A DNA stretch of 64,000 bases, taken from NCBI RefSeq assembly GCF_029991245.1, contig NZ_JAIVFO010000004.1, forward strand, positions 1-64,000, given 5' to 3'. Numbering within the stretch: the stretch's first letter is position 1; each line of letters begins with the position of its first letter. Source of the DNA: Xanthobacter autotrophicus (GTDB lineage Bacteria > Pseudomonadota > Alphaproteobacteria > Rhizobiales > Xanthobacteraceae). The translations under genes and the position numbers were made by a program. Of this stretch, positions 28,085-37,069 are shown one piece after another. The notes below the pieces were generated by a model that did no database searches, was not told the DNA's origin, and worked only from the letters and a program-made list of their open reading frames with translations.

Positions 28085-28555
28085 TCAGAAGGTGACGGTG
28101 AGGGACTTGACGTAGCCCTTGCCGGCAAAAGGCTTGCCGGACGCGGCGGCCGCGAGCGGCGCCACCACCTCGGAGGGATTGTCCATCCCGTCCTCGACCG
28201 AGGTATCCACATGCACCTTGTAGCCGGCGTCGATCATGGCGTCGGCGAGGTCGAGGGTGATCTTCAGCGTCTTGCCGGAGCCGATGCTGGCGCCGGTGAT
28301 GCCGTCGATCTCGGTCGCCCGCCCGCCGGAGGCGCGCTGCCAGTCGGAGAGGTGGCGGTAGTATTTCGCCTTGCCGCCGGCCATCCACAAGGTGCCCTTG
28401 TAGGCCCCGGCGGCGTCGGTGACGTAGAGCACCACGTAGGCGCCATTGCCGCCGTAGCGCTTCAGCGCGGTCTCGAAGGTGACCTGCCTGGCTTCGGCGA
28501 GGGTGGGGGCCACCAGCGCGGCGGTTGCGGCCACGGCGGGGAGAACGAATTTCAT
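28085..28555 (-). CDS. Exported DUF2271 flavin-binding-type protein
   Basis: 156 residues with a signal peptide (MKFVLPAVAATAALVAPTLAEA). The DUF2271 core shows YVVLYVTDAAGAYKGTLWMAG, KYYRHLSDWQRASGG and IDGITGASIGSGKTLKI; the TGAS segment resembles ApbE flavinylation sites. It lies directly upstream of the PepSY-reductase and ApbE genes, a combination known from extracytosolic flavin-transfer clusters. Start by signal peptide at 28555. Confidence 0.85.
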   Translation of the reverse strand: MKFVLPAVAATAALVAPTLAEARQVTFETALKRYGGNGAYVVLYVTDAAGAYKGTLWMAGGKAKYYRHLSDWQRASGGRATEIDGITGASIGSGKTLKITLDLADAMIDAGYKVHVDTSVEDGMDNPSEVVAPLAAAASGKPFAGKGYVKSLTVTF

Positions 28556-28590
28556 CGGTCGGCTCCTGGAAGGGAAAAGCGGGGAGGGGC

Positions 28591-28947
28591 TCATTGCACC
28601 TCGACCTTGGGCCGGGCCTTGCCGTTGAAGAGGCCGTTGTCGGGCACCGGCGCGCTGGGATCGGCGGGGCCGGTCTGGGGCAGGGCGTTGCGACCGCCGC
28701 GGCGGTCGTCGTCCTCATCATCGTCGTCGTCATCCTCGCGGTGACGGCGATTGTGGGCGCCATCGCGCTTGTGCTCGGACTTCGAGTCCGCAAAGCGCAT
28801 GGCGCCGTCCGGGCCGGAAGCCTCCCGGCGCTCGTGCCGCTCGTGCCCGGACAGCGACAGGGAATGGAGGTCCGACGCCGCCAGGGCGATGCCGATGCCC
28901 GTGGTGGACAAAAGGAGAGCCGCTCCGATCAGGGTGCGCGTTTTCAT
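28591..28947 (-). CDS. Exported protein with an acidic Asp-rich run
   Basis: 118 residues with a signal peptide (IGAALLLSTTGIGIALA). The mature part is low-complexity: His/Arg-rich (GHERHERREA, HNRRHREDD) followed by a long Asp/Glu run (residues about 72-81) and a Pro-rich tail. It probably binds metal ions or a partner in the periplasm. First gene of the flavin operon after the kinase. No family recognised. Confidence 0.65.
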   Translation of the reverse strand: MKTRTLIGAALLLSTTGIGIALAASDLHSLSLSGHERHERREASGPDGAMRFADSKSEHKRDGAHNRRHREDDDDDDEDDDRRGGRNALPQTGPADPSAPVPDNGLFNGKARPKVEVQ

Positions 28948-29032
28948 GGATGCCTCCCGGCTGGTTGGTGTTGACCGGGCTCACCCTCGTGCGTGCACCT
29001 GACGGCGACCTGAAGCGCGAGCGCTATTACGT

Positions 29033-30394
29033 TCAGCTTCCCGTCAGGATCGCGGTCGGAAAGCGCACGGTGACCTGGAAGCCGTCCGCCTCCCCCGGGA
29101 TCGGCGAGGCGAGATCGAGCCTCAGCCCGGCGCCACGGCACACGGCGGCGGCGATGGCGAGGCCGAGGCCGGAACCCTCGGCCTGGGTCGGCCCCCGCTC
29201 GAACGGGCGCAGCAGCGCCGCCAGCCGGTCGGCCGGCACCACCGGGCCGCGATTGGCGACCTCGAAGCCGTCAGCGCTCAGCCGCACATGGATGGGGGTT
29301 TCGGGCGCGCCGTGCTTCAGGGCGTTCTCGATGAGATTGCGGGCGAGGACCGCGAAGGCATCCGGGTCGAGATCGCTGACCGGGCCGCCGTCCGGCGGGA
29401 TCGCCACCACAAGGTCTGAGCCCCGCTCGGTCTGGTGGTCGAGTTCGGCGATCACGTGGCGCAGCACCGGGCCGAGCGGCGCCGGATGCTCGGCCAGCAG
29501 GCCGCCGCCTTCGGCCTTTGCCAGTTGCAGCAGCTTCTCGGAGAGGCGGGTCAGGCGCCGGAGCGCGCCGGCCACGTCCCGCGCCCGCTGGCGGGTGGCG
29601 CCTTCGGGCAGTTCGGCCAGCAGGCGCTGGGTCTGCGCCAGCGCGGCGGCGATGGGGGTTCTCAGCTCGTGGGCGCTGTTGGCGGTGAAGCCCCGTTCCG
29701 CCTCCAGTGCGCCGCGCAGGCGCTCCATCAGCGCGTTGACCGAGGCGGCGACGGGCGCCATCTCCTCCGGCAGGCCGTCCGCCGACACCGGCGTGAGATT
29801 GCCGCGGCCGCGCGCCGCGATGGCCCGGCGGAACGCCAGCACCGGCTTGAGCGACAGCCGGACCGAGAGCCAGACGCCGGCCAGCGCGATGGGCACCAAG
29901 GCGACGAGGGGCCAGATCAGCGCCATCACGGCCCGCCGCACCGCGGCGGCGCGGTGGCCGAGTTCCTCCGCCGTGGTGACAACGATGGTGCCGCGCACCG
30001 CCGCCTCGGTGTAGGTGCGCAGCCGATCGGTGGTGTGGAAGCCCGGGGCAAGGCCCGGCGGGATCGCCATCAGCTCCGCGTCGCTGGACTGGAGCAGCAC
30101 GCGCCCCGCGCCATCGCGCACCACATAGGTGATGTACTCCCGATGGACCCCGATGGGCGCCATGTGCTGCGGGGCGTCCCCGGCCTCGCGGGAGAGCAGC
30201 TCGGAATAGGCCAGCGGCAGCACCCGCTGCGCCACCTCCTGGAGCGCGCTGTCGAACACCTCGCCGATCTCGTGCCGCAGCACCAGTCCCGCCACCGTGG
30301 CCGCGGCGAGCCACAGCGCCGCGACCGAGGCCGCGAGCCACAGCCCGAGGCGCCGGCCCAGGCTCCACCGGCGGGACTGGCGAGGGCCGCTCAC
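29033..30394 (-). CDS. Sensor histidine kinase
   Basis: 453 residues. Two membrane segments (residues about 15-35 and 150-175) flank a periplasmic sensor. HAMP region, H-box FTANSAHELRTPIAAALAQ and ATPase motifs NLIENALKHG and EGSGLGLAIAAAV follow. The start is a GTG at 30394 that overlaps the response-regulator stop by 4 bases. Organised like the kinase at 14880-16256. The nearby PepSY and flavin genes suggest it senses periplasmic metal or redox state. Confidence 0.9.
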   Translation of the reverse strand: MSGPRQSRRWSLGRRLGLWLAASVAALWLAAATVAGLVLRHEIGEVFDSALQEVAQRVLPLAYSELLSREAGDAPQHMAPIGVHREYITYVVRDGAGRVLLQSSDAELMAIPPGLAPGFHTTDRLRTYTEAAVRGTIVVTTAEELGHRAAAVRRAVMALIWPLVALVPIALAGVWLSVRLSLKPVLAFRRAIAARGRGNLTPVSADGLPEEMAPVAASVNALMERLRGALEAERGFTANSAHELRTPIAAALAQTQRLLAELPEGATRQRARDVAGALRRLTRLSEKLLQLAKAEGGGLLAEHPAPLGPVLRHVIAELDHQTERGSDLVVAIPPDGGPVSDLDPDAFAVLARNLIENALKHGAPETPIHVRLSADGFEVANRGPVVPADRLAALLRPFERGPTQAEGSGLGLAIAAAVCRGAGLRLDLASPIPGEADGFQVTVRFPTAILTGS

Positions 30395-31062
30395 GCCCCC
30401 GCTCCCGGCGTGCCGAGGCGATAGCCCATGCCGCGCACGGTCTCGATCATGTCGGCGCCGAGCTTCTTGCGCAGGCGGGCGATATAGACCTCGATGGTGT
30501 TGCTCTCCACCTCCGCGTCGAACGAATAGAGCCGTTCCTCCAGCTGCGGCTTCGACATGAGCTGGTGCGGCCGCTGCACGAACGCCTCGAACAGGGACCA
30601 TTCCCGGGCGGTGAGCGCCACCACGCGCCCCGCCCGCCGCACCGAGCGGGCGGCGAGATCGACCTCGATGTCGCCGAGGGTGACGAGCGGGTTGGGATTG
30701 CCCGCATAGCGCCGGCCCACGGCGCGGATGCGGGCGCTCAGCTCGAACAGGTCGAACGGCTTCACCAGATAGTCGTCGGCCCCGGCGTCGAGGGCCGCGA
30801 TGCGATCGGAGATCTGGTCGCGCGCGGTCAGCACCATGACGGGCGTCACGTCGCCAGCGCTGCGCAGCCGCTTCAGGAAGTCGGCGCCGCGGCCGTCCGG
30901 CAGCATGAGGTCGAGCAGGACGAGCTCGAAGGCGGCGGCGTGAAGGGCGGCGCCGGCCTCGTCGAGGCGCGTCACCCAATCGGCGCAATGGTCGTCCGCG
31001 ACCAGCTGGTCACGCACGGCCATGCCCAGAACGGGATCGTCTTCGACCAGCAGGATACGCAT
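30391..31062 (-). CDS. OmpR-family response regulator
   Basis: 223 residues. Receiver domain with LLVEDDPVLG, Asp in LVLLDLMLPDGRG and Lys in DYLVKPFD; C-terminal winged helix ending in METVRGMGYRLG-like IETVRGMGYRL. Divergent from the PepSY gene at 31299. It resembles PmrA/QseB-type regulators paired with periplasmic-stress kinases. Confidence 0.92.
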   Translation of the reverse strand: MRILLVEDDPVLGMAVRDQLVADDHCADWVTRLDEAGAALHAAAFELVLLDLMLPDGRGADFLKRLRSAGDVTPVMVLTARDQISDRIAALDAGADDYLVKPFDLFELSARIRAVGRRYAGNPNPLVTLGDIEVDLAARSVRRAGRVVALTAREWSLFEAFVQRPHQLMSKPQLEERLYSFDAEVESNTIEVYIARLRKKLGADMIETVRGMGYRLGTPGAGA

Positions 31063-31085
31063 CTGTCACCTCGGCACGCCAACTT

Positions 31086-31097
31086 ATACCAACGGCC
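31086..31097. repeat. Solitary IS630-type inverted-repeat end
   Basis: ATACCAACGGCC, identical to both 12-bp ends of the IS630 element at 46463-48977, with similar bases following. No matching right end is nearby, so this is a single orphan end. Confidence 0.5.
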
Positions 31098-31298
31098 TTT
31101 TGTCTTTGACCGCTGCCGAGAGGGGCTCGCTCAAGCGCCGCGCGGGCTTGCACCTGCGGCCGGTGAGTCAAACTCATCGGCCCCTGATCTTAGCGCGGCC
31201 GGTTGATGATGGGGCGGCAGAATGTATCCCGGCGTTCAGGTGGGCGTCAGCTCCGCGTGTTTTACCTGAGCGCGGGGCGTGCGGAGGAGAGCGACAAG

Positions 31299-31583
31299 GT
31301 GAAAAGTACATGGCTTGCAGGCTGCCTGCTCGCCGTCTGTCTCGCCGCAGGGCCGGCGGCGGCCGACCGCGACTGCACTGTGCCCCTCGCCGACTGGCAG
31401 CCCCGCGACGTGCTCCAGAAGAAGCTCGAGGCGGAGGGCTGGACCGTCCTGTCCATTCGCTCCGACGACGGCTGCTACAAGGTCCGGGCGACCAACGGGC
31501 AGGGCGCGCGCCTCAGGGCCAAATACAACCCCGCCAGCCTTGAGCGCATCCGCCACGGGCGGGACGACAACGACGACGATTGA
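31299..31583 (+). CDS. Exported PepSY-domain protein
   Basis: 94 residues from a GTG at 31299 (GGAGGAG upstream); the frame is open back to 31203. Signal peptide (LAGCLLAVCLAAGPAAA), then a PepSY domain: RDVLQKKLEAEGWTVLSIRSDDGCYKV and ARLRAKYNP, with two Cys (RDCTVP, DGCYK) placed as in the protein at 17562-17840. It ends in an acidic RDDNDDD tail. Divergent from the second two-component system, its likely regulator. The downstream IS630 starts just after the stop. Confidence 0.8.
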   Translation: MKSTWLAGCLLAVCLAAGPAAADRDCTVPLADWQPRDVLQKKLEAEGWTVLSIRSDDGCYKVRATNGQGARLRAKYNPASLERIRHGRDDNDDD

Positions 31584-31608
31584 GAGGGTGATCTGGGAGA
31601 GCTGGCGC

Positions 31609-32688
31609 ATGCGCAACGGGATCATATTCATCCTCAATGAGTCCGACCGTCGGCGGCTTGACGTTCCGGTCTCGGATCGCAATACGCCCCGGAAACACGT
31701 CTGGCGCGCCCGGATCATGCTGATAAGCGCGGACGACGTCGGCACCCATGCGGTCGTGGCTGAGACCGGCACGGCGAAGATCAACGTCTGGCGCTGGCAG
31801 GCCCGCTTCATGGCGGAAGGCGTCGAAGGGCTGCTGCGCGACAAGACGCGGCCGCCGGGCCAGCCGCCGGTGGCGGCAGACAGGGCCTCGGCCGTGGTCG
31901 CCATGACGCTGAAGCCGCCGTCCCATGAGGCCATCCACTGGACCACGCGGGCCATGGCCAAGGTCGCGGGGCTGGCGGTCTCCACGGTGCAGAAGATCTG
32001 GAAGGCCCATGGCCTGGCCCCGCATCGCCGGCGGCAGTTCAATCTCTCCAACGATCCCGCCTTTGCCGAGAAGCTCAACGACGTGGTCGGGCTCTACGTC
32101 AGCCCGCCGGCCCATGCCCTGGTGCTGAGCCTCGACGAGAAGTCGAAGATCCAAACGCTCGACCGTACCCAGCCCGGACTGCCGCTGAAGAAAGGCCGCG
32201 GCGCCACCCTGACCCACGATTACAAGCGCAACGGCACGATCACGCTGTTCGCCGCGCTCGATGTCCTGACCGGCGCGGTATTCGGACGCAACATGCAGCG
32301 CCATCGGCATCAGGAGTTCATCCGCTTCCTCAACGCCTTCGAGCGCGACATCCCGGCCGGCAGGCTGATCCACGTCGTTCTCGACAATTACGCCGCCCAC
32401 AAGCACGACAAGGTGCGGGCCTGGCTTGATCGCCATCCGCGCTGGACGTTCCACTTCTCGCCCACGTCCAGTTCGTGGCTGAACGCGGTCGAGGGCTTCT
32501 TCGCCATCCTGACCCGCCGCCGGCTGCAGAATGGCGTCTTCCGGTCCGTCGTCGATCTCCAGGCAGCCATCAACCGCTTCATCGGAGAACACAACCAGAC
32601 CCCAAAGCCCTTCATCTGGCGCGCTGACCCCGATGCCATCATCACAGCGCGAAACCGAGGGTTCCAAGAGTTGGAGTCAATCCAATAG
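31609..32688 (+). CDS. IS630-family transposase
   Basis: 359 residues, intact. Helix-turn-helix N-terminus (ETGTAKINVWRWQARFMAEG), then the DDE catalytic core: ALVLSLDEKSKIQTLDRTQP, HVVLDNYAAHKHDKV and FSPTSSSWLNAVEGFFAIL. I chose the ATG at 31609; the frame is open further upstream over the PepSY gene. I could not find a convincing pair of terminal repeats around it. Confidence 0.9.
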   Translation: MRNGIIFILNESDRRRLDVPVSDRNTPRKHVWRARIMLISADDVGTHAVVAETGTAKINVWRWQARFMAEGVEGLLRDKTRPPGQPPVAADRASAVVAMTLKPPSHEAIHWTTRAMAKVAGLAVSTVQKIWKAHGLAPHRRRQFNLSNDPAFAEKLNDVVGLYVSPPAHALVLSLDEKSKIQTLDRTQPGLPLKKGRGATLTHDYKRNGTITLFAALDVLTGAVFGRNMQRHRHQEFIRFLNAFERDIPAGRLIHVVLDNYAAHKHDKVRAWLDRHPRWTFHFSPTSSSWLNAVEGFFAILTRRRLQNGVFRSVVDLQAAINRFIGEHNQTPKPFIWRADPDAIITARNRGFQELESIQ

Positions 32689-32739
32689 CATCCGGGCATT
32701 TTGCAAAGACGAGCCTGAATCAGAACGATCTCTCCAATG

Positions 32740-33175
32740 GACGTCGGCGGACAGTGTTTCGAGAGCTTTCGTTACGACGATCGAGTGGCTAATAAAATTA
32801 GTGTGTCAGTTGGATAGTGGAGTGTTACCTGTGTCTGTTTTCCTATCAGAGGCATCGTTTTACCACAATCGACCGACTGAGATTGTGGACATTCTGTGTG
32901 GCCAACTCGCACAATTTGGATCAATAGTTTTGTATGACGACAGTTATGTCCTTAATTTTGAAGTGGGGAAAGCAAAGCTGAAGGCGATTGAGAATATGAT
33001 TATGATACGAGTTGAGTCCGGTGATCTAATAAGTTCGTATGCGATCAAAACACTTATAGAAGGGCATCTAGTAGAAGTTGATGATATCAAGGAAACGGCG
33101 ATATTATGGATTCCAGTCAAGGTCGAGCCATTTGCCTCATTGGCAGATTGCACCAGTCTGATGAAAAAAAAGTGA
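32740..33175 (+). CDS. AT-rich coding stretch, possibly DUF2218-like
   Basis: In frame with the end of the transposase but very different in base composition: clearly AT-rich among GC-rich neighbours. It reads FLSEASFYHNRPTEIVDILC, then GQLAQFGSIVLYDDSYVLNF, KAKLKAIENMIMIRVESGD and IEGHLVEV, then MKKK-stop. The spacing of these blocks resembles DUF2218. No clear start codon or ribosome site is visible, so the 5' end may have been lost when the IS arrived. Foreign origin is likely. Confidence 0.35.
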
Positions 33176-33328
33176 TGGAACGTGGTTTCACAGCGGTGGA
33201 ACCGATGAGGGTGGTAAGTGATCCCCATCGAGTAGGTGGCGGCCCCTGCCACGTACAACTGAAGAGTGGGTCGCGTCCGTCCGGAACTTGATTTAGCAAC
33301 GCGCCCATGTACTCCCCCGCAATAAAAG

Positions 33329-34342
33329 TTATTCATCTTCTCCATGATGCCGGTGTGGGTCGAAATAGACCTCCGTCACCCGAAAGCGCCCACCTATTCG
33401 CTTACACTGAACGATGACGTCGATTGCTATCTTCAGCAGATCCCGGATATCGCCGCGCTCCAGGTCGCGGCCGCCGTCGGATTCTTTGACGAGCAGGGTG
33501 AGCTGCTCAAACGCGAGCCGCGTTGAATTCGCGTGCACCGTCGTGATCGAGCCCGGATGGCCGGAATTCACGTTGCGGATGTAATAGAACGCCGTTCCGT
33601 CTCGAAGCTCCTGGAGCAGGACGCGGTCCGGACGCATGCGCAGCGAAGCCTCGAGGAGCTCCTTCGGGCCGACCTTTGCGAGTCCCTGGTCATCCTTGGA
33701 ATAGAACAGCCGTACGTGATTATCCTGAGGGATCACGAGCTCTCGTGTGTCCTCGATCGTAATGAGGCGCTCGTCCTCCGGGATTTGTTGGATCAATGCC
33801 TTTGAGAGCGTCGTCTTGCCCGACCCCGTCGCTCCCGAGATGATGATGTTCTTCCGGGCAAGAACAGCCTCCCGGAGGAAGGCCATGTAGCTTCCGGCCT
33901 GGTAGAGGCCGAGCAGCCGCACGTCGGTGGGGGAGAGCTCGTCGGCTAGCGGGCTAACCTCCGAGAAGAGGCCCCCTGTTTCTAGATCGCTGAGCGTCAG
34001 CGTCACCGCCGAGGGGTTGCGGAGCGTGATGCTCACCGTGCCCTTCGTGGTGGCGGGCGGAATGACGATCTGGATGCGGTGTTCGTCTGGCAGCGTGGCG
34101 GACAAGAGTGGGTGGGCCTCGTCGATGGCCTGGTGCGAGTAGCTGGCGACGGCGCGCGCAAGGCGCATCAGCTTTTCGAAGGTGAGTGCCGGCGCGTCGT
34201 GCGTGCGCCATCCACCGGGACCCTCAGTCATCACTACGCCTGGGCGATTGATCACGATCTCATAAAGCGACTCGTCCTTCAGAAAGTGCCCGAGGGGAGA
34301 GAGCAGCTCACGGACAACGCCGACGTCGGCGGCATCGCTCAT
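33329..34342 (-). CDS. virB11: VirB11 ATPase of the type IV secretion system
   Basis: 337 residues. Cytoplasmic hexameric ATPase that drives pilus and DNA transfer. N-terminal domain (YEIVINRPGVVMTEG) and C-terminal RecA-like domain with Walker A GATGSGKTTLSKAL, Asp box TIEDTREL, LLQELRDGTAFYYI and HANSTRLAFEQL. Start at 34342 with GAGGGGAGGGG upstream. It is the last gene of the virB operon, 13 bp after virB10. Confidence 0.95.
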   Translation of the reverse strand: MSDAADVGVVRELLSPLGHFLKDESLYEIVINRPGVVMTEGPGGWRTHDAPALTFEKLMRLARAVASYSHQAIDEAHPLLSATLPDEHRIQIVIPPATTKGTVSITLRNPSAVTLTLSDLETGGLFSEVSPLADELSPTDVRLLGLYQAGSYMAFLREAVLARKNIIISGATGSGKTTLSKALIQQIPEDERLITIEDTRELVIPQDNHVRLFYSKDDQGLAKVGPKELLEASLRMRPDRVLLQELRDGTAFYYIRNVNSGHPGSITTVHANSTRLAFEQLTLLVKESDGGRDLERGDIRDLLKIAIDVIVQCKRIGGRFRVTEVYFDPHRHHGEDE

Positions 34343-34355
34343 CCCCTCCCCTCGC

Positions 34356-35528
34356 CTATTTCGTGACCAGCGTGGAGCGGCGACTGAAGTCTCCGAGCAC
34401 GCCGCGATCGTAGATCGTGTTGCGAGGCTCGGTGACGCGCAGGCCGTAGACGCTGGAGAAGTCGAGGTCGCGGGCGACGAAGATGGAGACCATCTCGCCC
34501 TGGTGCTTCTCCAGCGTCGGCGGAATGTTGATGGACTGCTCGACGGCGATGGCGGCCGCCTGCTGGCCGGCATTTGCGCTGTTCTGCACCTGAATGTCCC
34601 CCTGCTGGAGCTGGCCCTGTGCGTAGTTGGCGGCGTCGCCGACAATTGAAAGCAGCAGGGCGCTGCCGAAGCGCTCCCACCAATGGGTGTCGACATAGCC
34701 GTCCATGCCGGCCCGGCCCAAAGCGTCGGTCGCGGGCGAGGCGAGCGTGATGATGATGCCCTTCGGGGTCTTGGCCCGATTCCACAGCACGAAGAGGCGA
34801 GCCTGTCCCCGGCGCAGGCCGCCGCGATACTCTCCGATGACCTGTGTGCCCTTCTCCATCAGCACGACGCGGCTGTTGTCCGACAGCACGTCGCGATTGA
34901 TGACGCAGCTGGCGAAGCCCGGCTGGTCAGAGGATAGGGCGGTCTCCAGGATGCAGGGGATCGACGTGCCCATGGCGATGATGAAGTCTCGATTTCCCAG
35001 CGTGCCGGCGCGTGACCCTTCGAGGCGTGTCGGCGTCATCATCCGGCCGAAGCGCTGGTCCTCGTTCTCGCCGGGACCGTTGAAGCTGCCGCGAGCGGCA
35101 TTTGGCGGCACATAGCTGGTGCTGGCGTCGGCCGGAACGCCGGCAGTTTGTGGCCGATTCTGTGAGCCGCGCTGTGCGCCGAACGCCATCACCGGGGCGC
35201 GACGGGCGGCATCGAGCATCGGATCCTCCGGCGGGGCAGATTGCGGTGCGACGACTGGTGTCGGCAACTTCACCTCCGGCGCGGTTGCGGGCGGGGGTGC
35301 GGGCTGACGGGCTGGCTCGAAATCCGTCGTCTGCCGGATGACGACACGCTCCGGCTTCTCGGCGTCCGTCGGCGGTCCTCGATCTCGCATCGACCACATG
35401 GCAAAGGCGACGAATGCGATGACGGCCAGCACCACGGCGCCGCGCTTTAGCAGCGGATTATCCTGCCGCCGGCCGGTGACTGCCTGCCCTCGCTCTCCCG
35501 GCACGCCGTTATCAATTTCGTCCGCCAT
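34356..35528 (-). CDS. virB10: VirB10 channel protein
   Basis: 390 residues. Short cytoplasmic N-terminus, one membrane helix (residues about 28-45), a Pro-rich periplasmic linker (PAPPPATAPEVKLPTPV) and the C-terminal TrbI-like barrel domain (GTSIPCILETALSSDQPG, VGEY-like VIGEYRGGLRRGQARLFVLW, DGYVDTHWWERFGSALLLS). VirB10 spans both membranes and gates the core complex. Confidence 0.95.
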   Translation of the reverse strand: MADEIDNGVPGERGQAVTGRRQDNPLLKRGAVVLAVIAFVAFAMWSMRDRGPPTDAEKPERVVIRQTTDFEPARQPAPPPATAPEVKLPTPVVAPQSAPPEDPMLDAARRAPVMAFGAQRGSQNRPQTAGVPADASTSYVPPNAARGSFNGPGENEDQRFGRMMTPTRLEGSRAGTLGNRDFIIAMGTSIPCILETALSSDQPGFASCVINRDVLSDNSRVVLMEKGTQVIGEYRGGLRRGQARLFVLWNRAKTPKGIIITLASPATDALGRAGMDGYVDTHWWERFGSALLLSIVGDAANYAQGQLQQGDIQVQNSANAGQQAAAIAVEQSINIPPTLEKHQGEMVSIFVARDLDFSSVYGLRVTEPRNTIYDRGVLGDFSRRSTLVTK

Positions 35529-35537
35529 CGCCAGCCC

Positions 35538-36398
35538 CTATTGCGCTCTGGGCGCCGCTTGTGGCTTCACAACCCGCTCAACCGAGGGAGAGGTCGTGTT
35601 GGTACCCGGGTTGATCCCGACCTGGTCATAGGCCTCGTTGAAGATGCAGAGCACGTCGCCACCGCGTCGCAGGATGAACTTGCGGCTGATGGCCTGGACG
35701 AGCACTAGGTCACCCTCGACCGATTTCGGCACGAGGCTCTCGGTCCCGTCCGAGCTCTCCATGTAGATCGCCGGCATCTCCTGATTGCCGGTGAAGGCAA
35801 AGGTCGTGAGCTTGCCGTTGTCGTAGACCGCTTCGGGCTCGAGGGCGGGGGAGCCCTGCGCCGAATAGCGCCAGTTTCGCGGGCCATATTGCTCGTGGAA
35901 GGTGAGCACCTTGTCGGCATAACCGGCCTGGGCTGCCTGTGCCCGCGCGGCTGCGTCCCGGCGCCTGCGCTCCGCATCGTCGGCCGGATAGCGGAATTTC
36001 ACATAGAAATAGGTGGGCTGACCCGAGGCGACCGAGCCGTCGCGCACCGTGAGCTCCATTTGATAGCTGCGCGTTGCCCCATTGCGCCGCGTTGTCACCA
36101 CCGAGATGTTGGTCACGGGTTGGTTCTCGCGCGGCTTCAGGAACAGGATGTTCCCGGCGGGCGCGACCTCCCAGGCGACCGTATTGCCGAGCGCCACATG
36201 GGCGATCTCCTCGTCCTCGGCGAACTCCACCTGAACCGAAGAGCGCAGCGAGCCCACGATCCTGGTGATGTTGTAGGGCTCGTAATCAACGAATCGAACC
36301 CGGTTGTCCTGAGGCGCGCTGGAGGGCGTCTCGAGCGCTTGTGCGGCTGAGGCGAGGCACACCGAGACCACTGCGGCGAAGAGTACGGCGCGCTTCAA
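35538..36398 (-). CDS. virB9: VirB9 outer-membrane core protein
   Basis: 286 residues with a signal peptide (VLFAAVVSVCLASAAQA). VirB9/TrbG motifs: YNITRIVGSLRSSVQVEF, GNTVAWEVAPAGNILFLKP and PAIYMESSDGTESLVP. The start appears to be a TTG at 36398 with GGAGG seven bases upstream; it overlaps the virB8 stop. Confidence 0.93.
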   Translation of the reverse strand: MKRAVLFAAVVSVCLASAAQALETPSSAPQDNRVRFVDYEPYNITRIVGSLRSSVQVEFAEDEEIAHVALGNTVAWEVAPAGNILFLKPRENQPVTNISVVTTRRNGATRSYQMELTVRDGSVASGQPTYFYVKFRYPADDAERRRRDAAARAQAAQAGYADKVLTFHEQYGPRNWRYSAQGSPALEPEAVYDNGKLTTFAFTGNQEMPAIYMESSDGTESLVPKSVEGDLVLVQAISRKFILRRGGDVLCIFNEAYDQVGINPGTNTTSPSVERVVKPQAAPRAQ

Positions 36399-37069
36399 TT
36401 GATGGCCTCCGGATCGGCCCGGTATTCGCTCACGACGAACCCGAGGGGATTGACCAGGCGATCCGTCGAGGACATGGGCGCGTTGACATAGGCGAAGGTC
36501 AGCGTCGCCACCCAATGGGTGGTGCGCACATCCTCTCCGCGGGTGACCGTGCGGATGTAGCGGACCGACACCACATGCGGATTGATCAACGAGATCGAGA
36601 CGATGTTGACCCGGGCGGTGGCCTTGCGCCCATAGATATTCTGCGGCGATTCCGGGTTGCTCCCGCGGTAAAGTGCGGCGAAGCGCTGCTGCTCCGCCTG
36701 GGTGGACAGCAGGGAAGCGGTGCGGAAGTTTTCTTCCGCCTCGCTCCAGACATAGGCTTCCCGTGCCCGGACGTATCGCGCCGCGAAGTATTTGGTGACG
36801 GCCTCGTCGTAGGCTCCCGCCGTCGAGGTCAGCGCCGAGACCACATCCACGATGCCCGTGGAATTGTCGACCCGGACAACGAAGGGCTGAACGGTCTTCA
36901 GCGGGGTCAGGCCGGCGACCGCGAAGACCGCGGCCGCCGCCAGGATACTGGCACAGATCGCCACGAACCAGGCGACCCGTGCCGACCGCTCCGCTCGGAT
37001 CATCCGGTCCTGATCGAACCGCCGCGCCTTCTCAAAATAGCTTTTGAGGCTGTCGTTGGTCACCATCAT
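36395..37069 (-). CDS. virB8: VirB8 inner-membrane assembly factor
   Basis: About 224 residues. One N-terminal membrane helix (VAWFVAICASILAAAAVFAVAG) and the periplasmic VirB8 domain (VVRVDNSTGIVDVV, YFAARYVRAREAYVW, YRGSNPESPQ). The ATG at 37069 overlaps the virB7 stop by 4 bases (ATGA). Confidence 0.93.
   Translation of the reverse strand: MMVTNDSLKSYFEKARRFDQDRMIRAERSARVAWFVAICASILAAAAVFAVAGLTPLKTVQPFVVRVDNSTGIVDVVSALTSTAGAYDEAVTKYFAARYVRAREAYVWSEAEENFRTASLLSTQAEQQRFAALYRGSNPESPQNIYGRKATARVNIVSISLINPHVVSVRYIRTVTRGEDVRTTHWVATLTFAYVNAPMSSTDRLVNPLGFVVSEYRADPEAIN

Noticed and set aside
25527-28115. Very long plus-strand open frame opposite the flavin genes
   Set aside because: Its translation is low-complexity Arg/Gly/Ala-rich sequence with no family motifs; the minus strand holds recognisable domains throughout. 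Shadow of GC-rich genes.
31609-32688. Terminal inverted repeats of the IS630 copy at 31.6 kb
   Set aside because: I compared both flanks and found no convincing matching pair, so only the transposase is reported.
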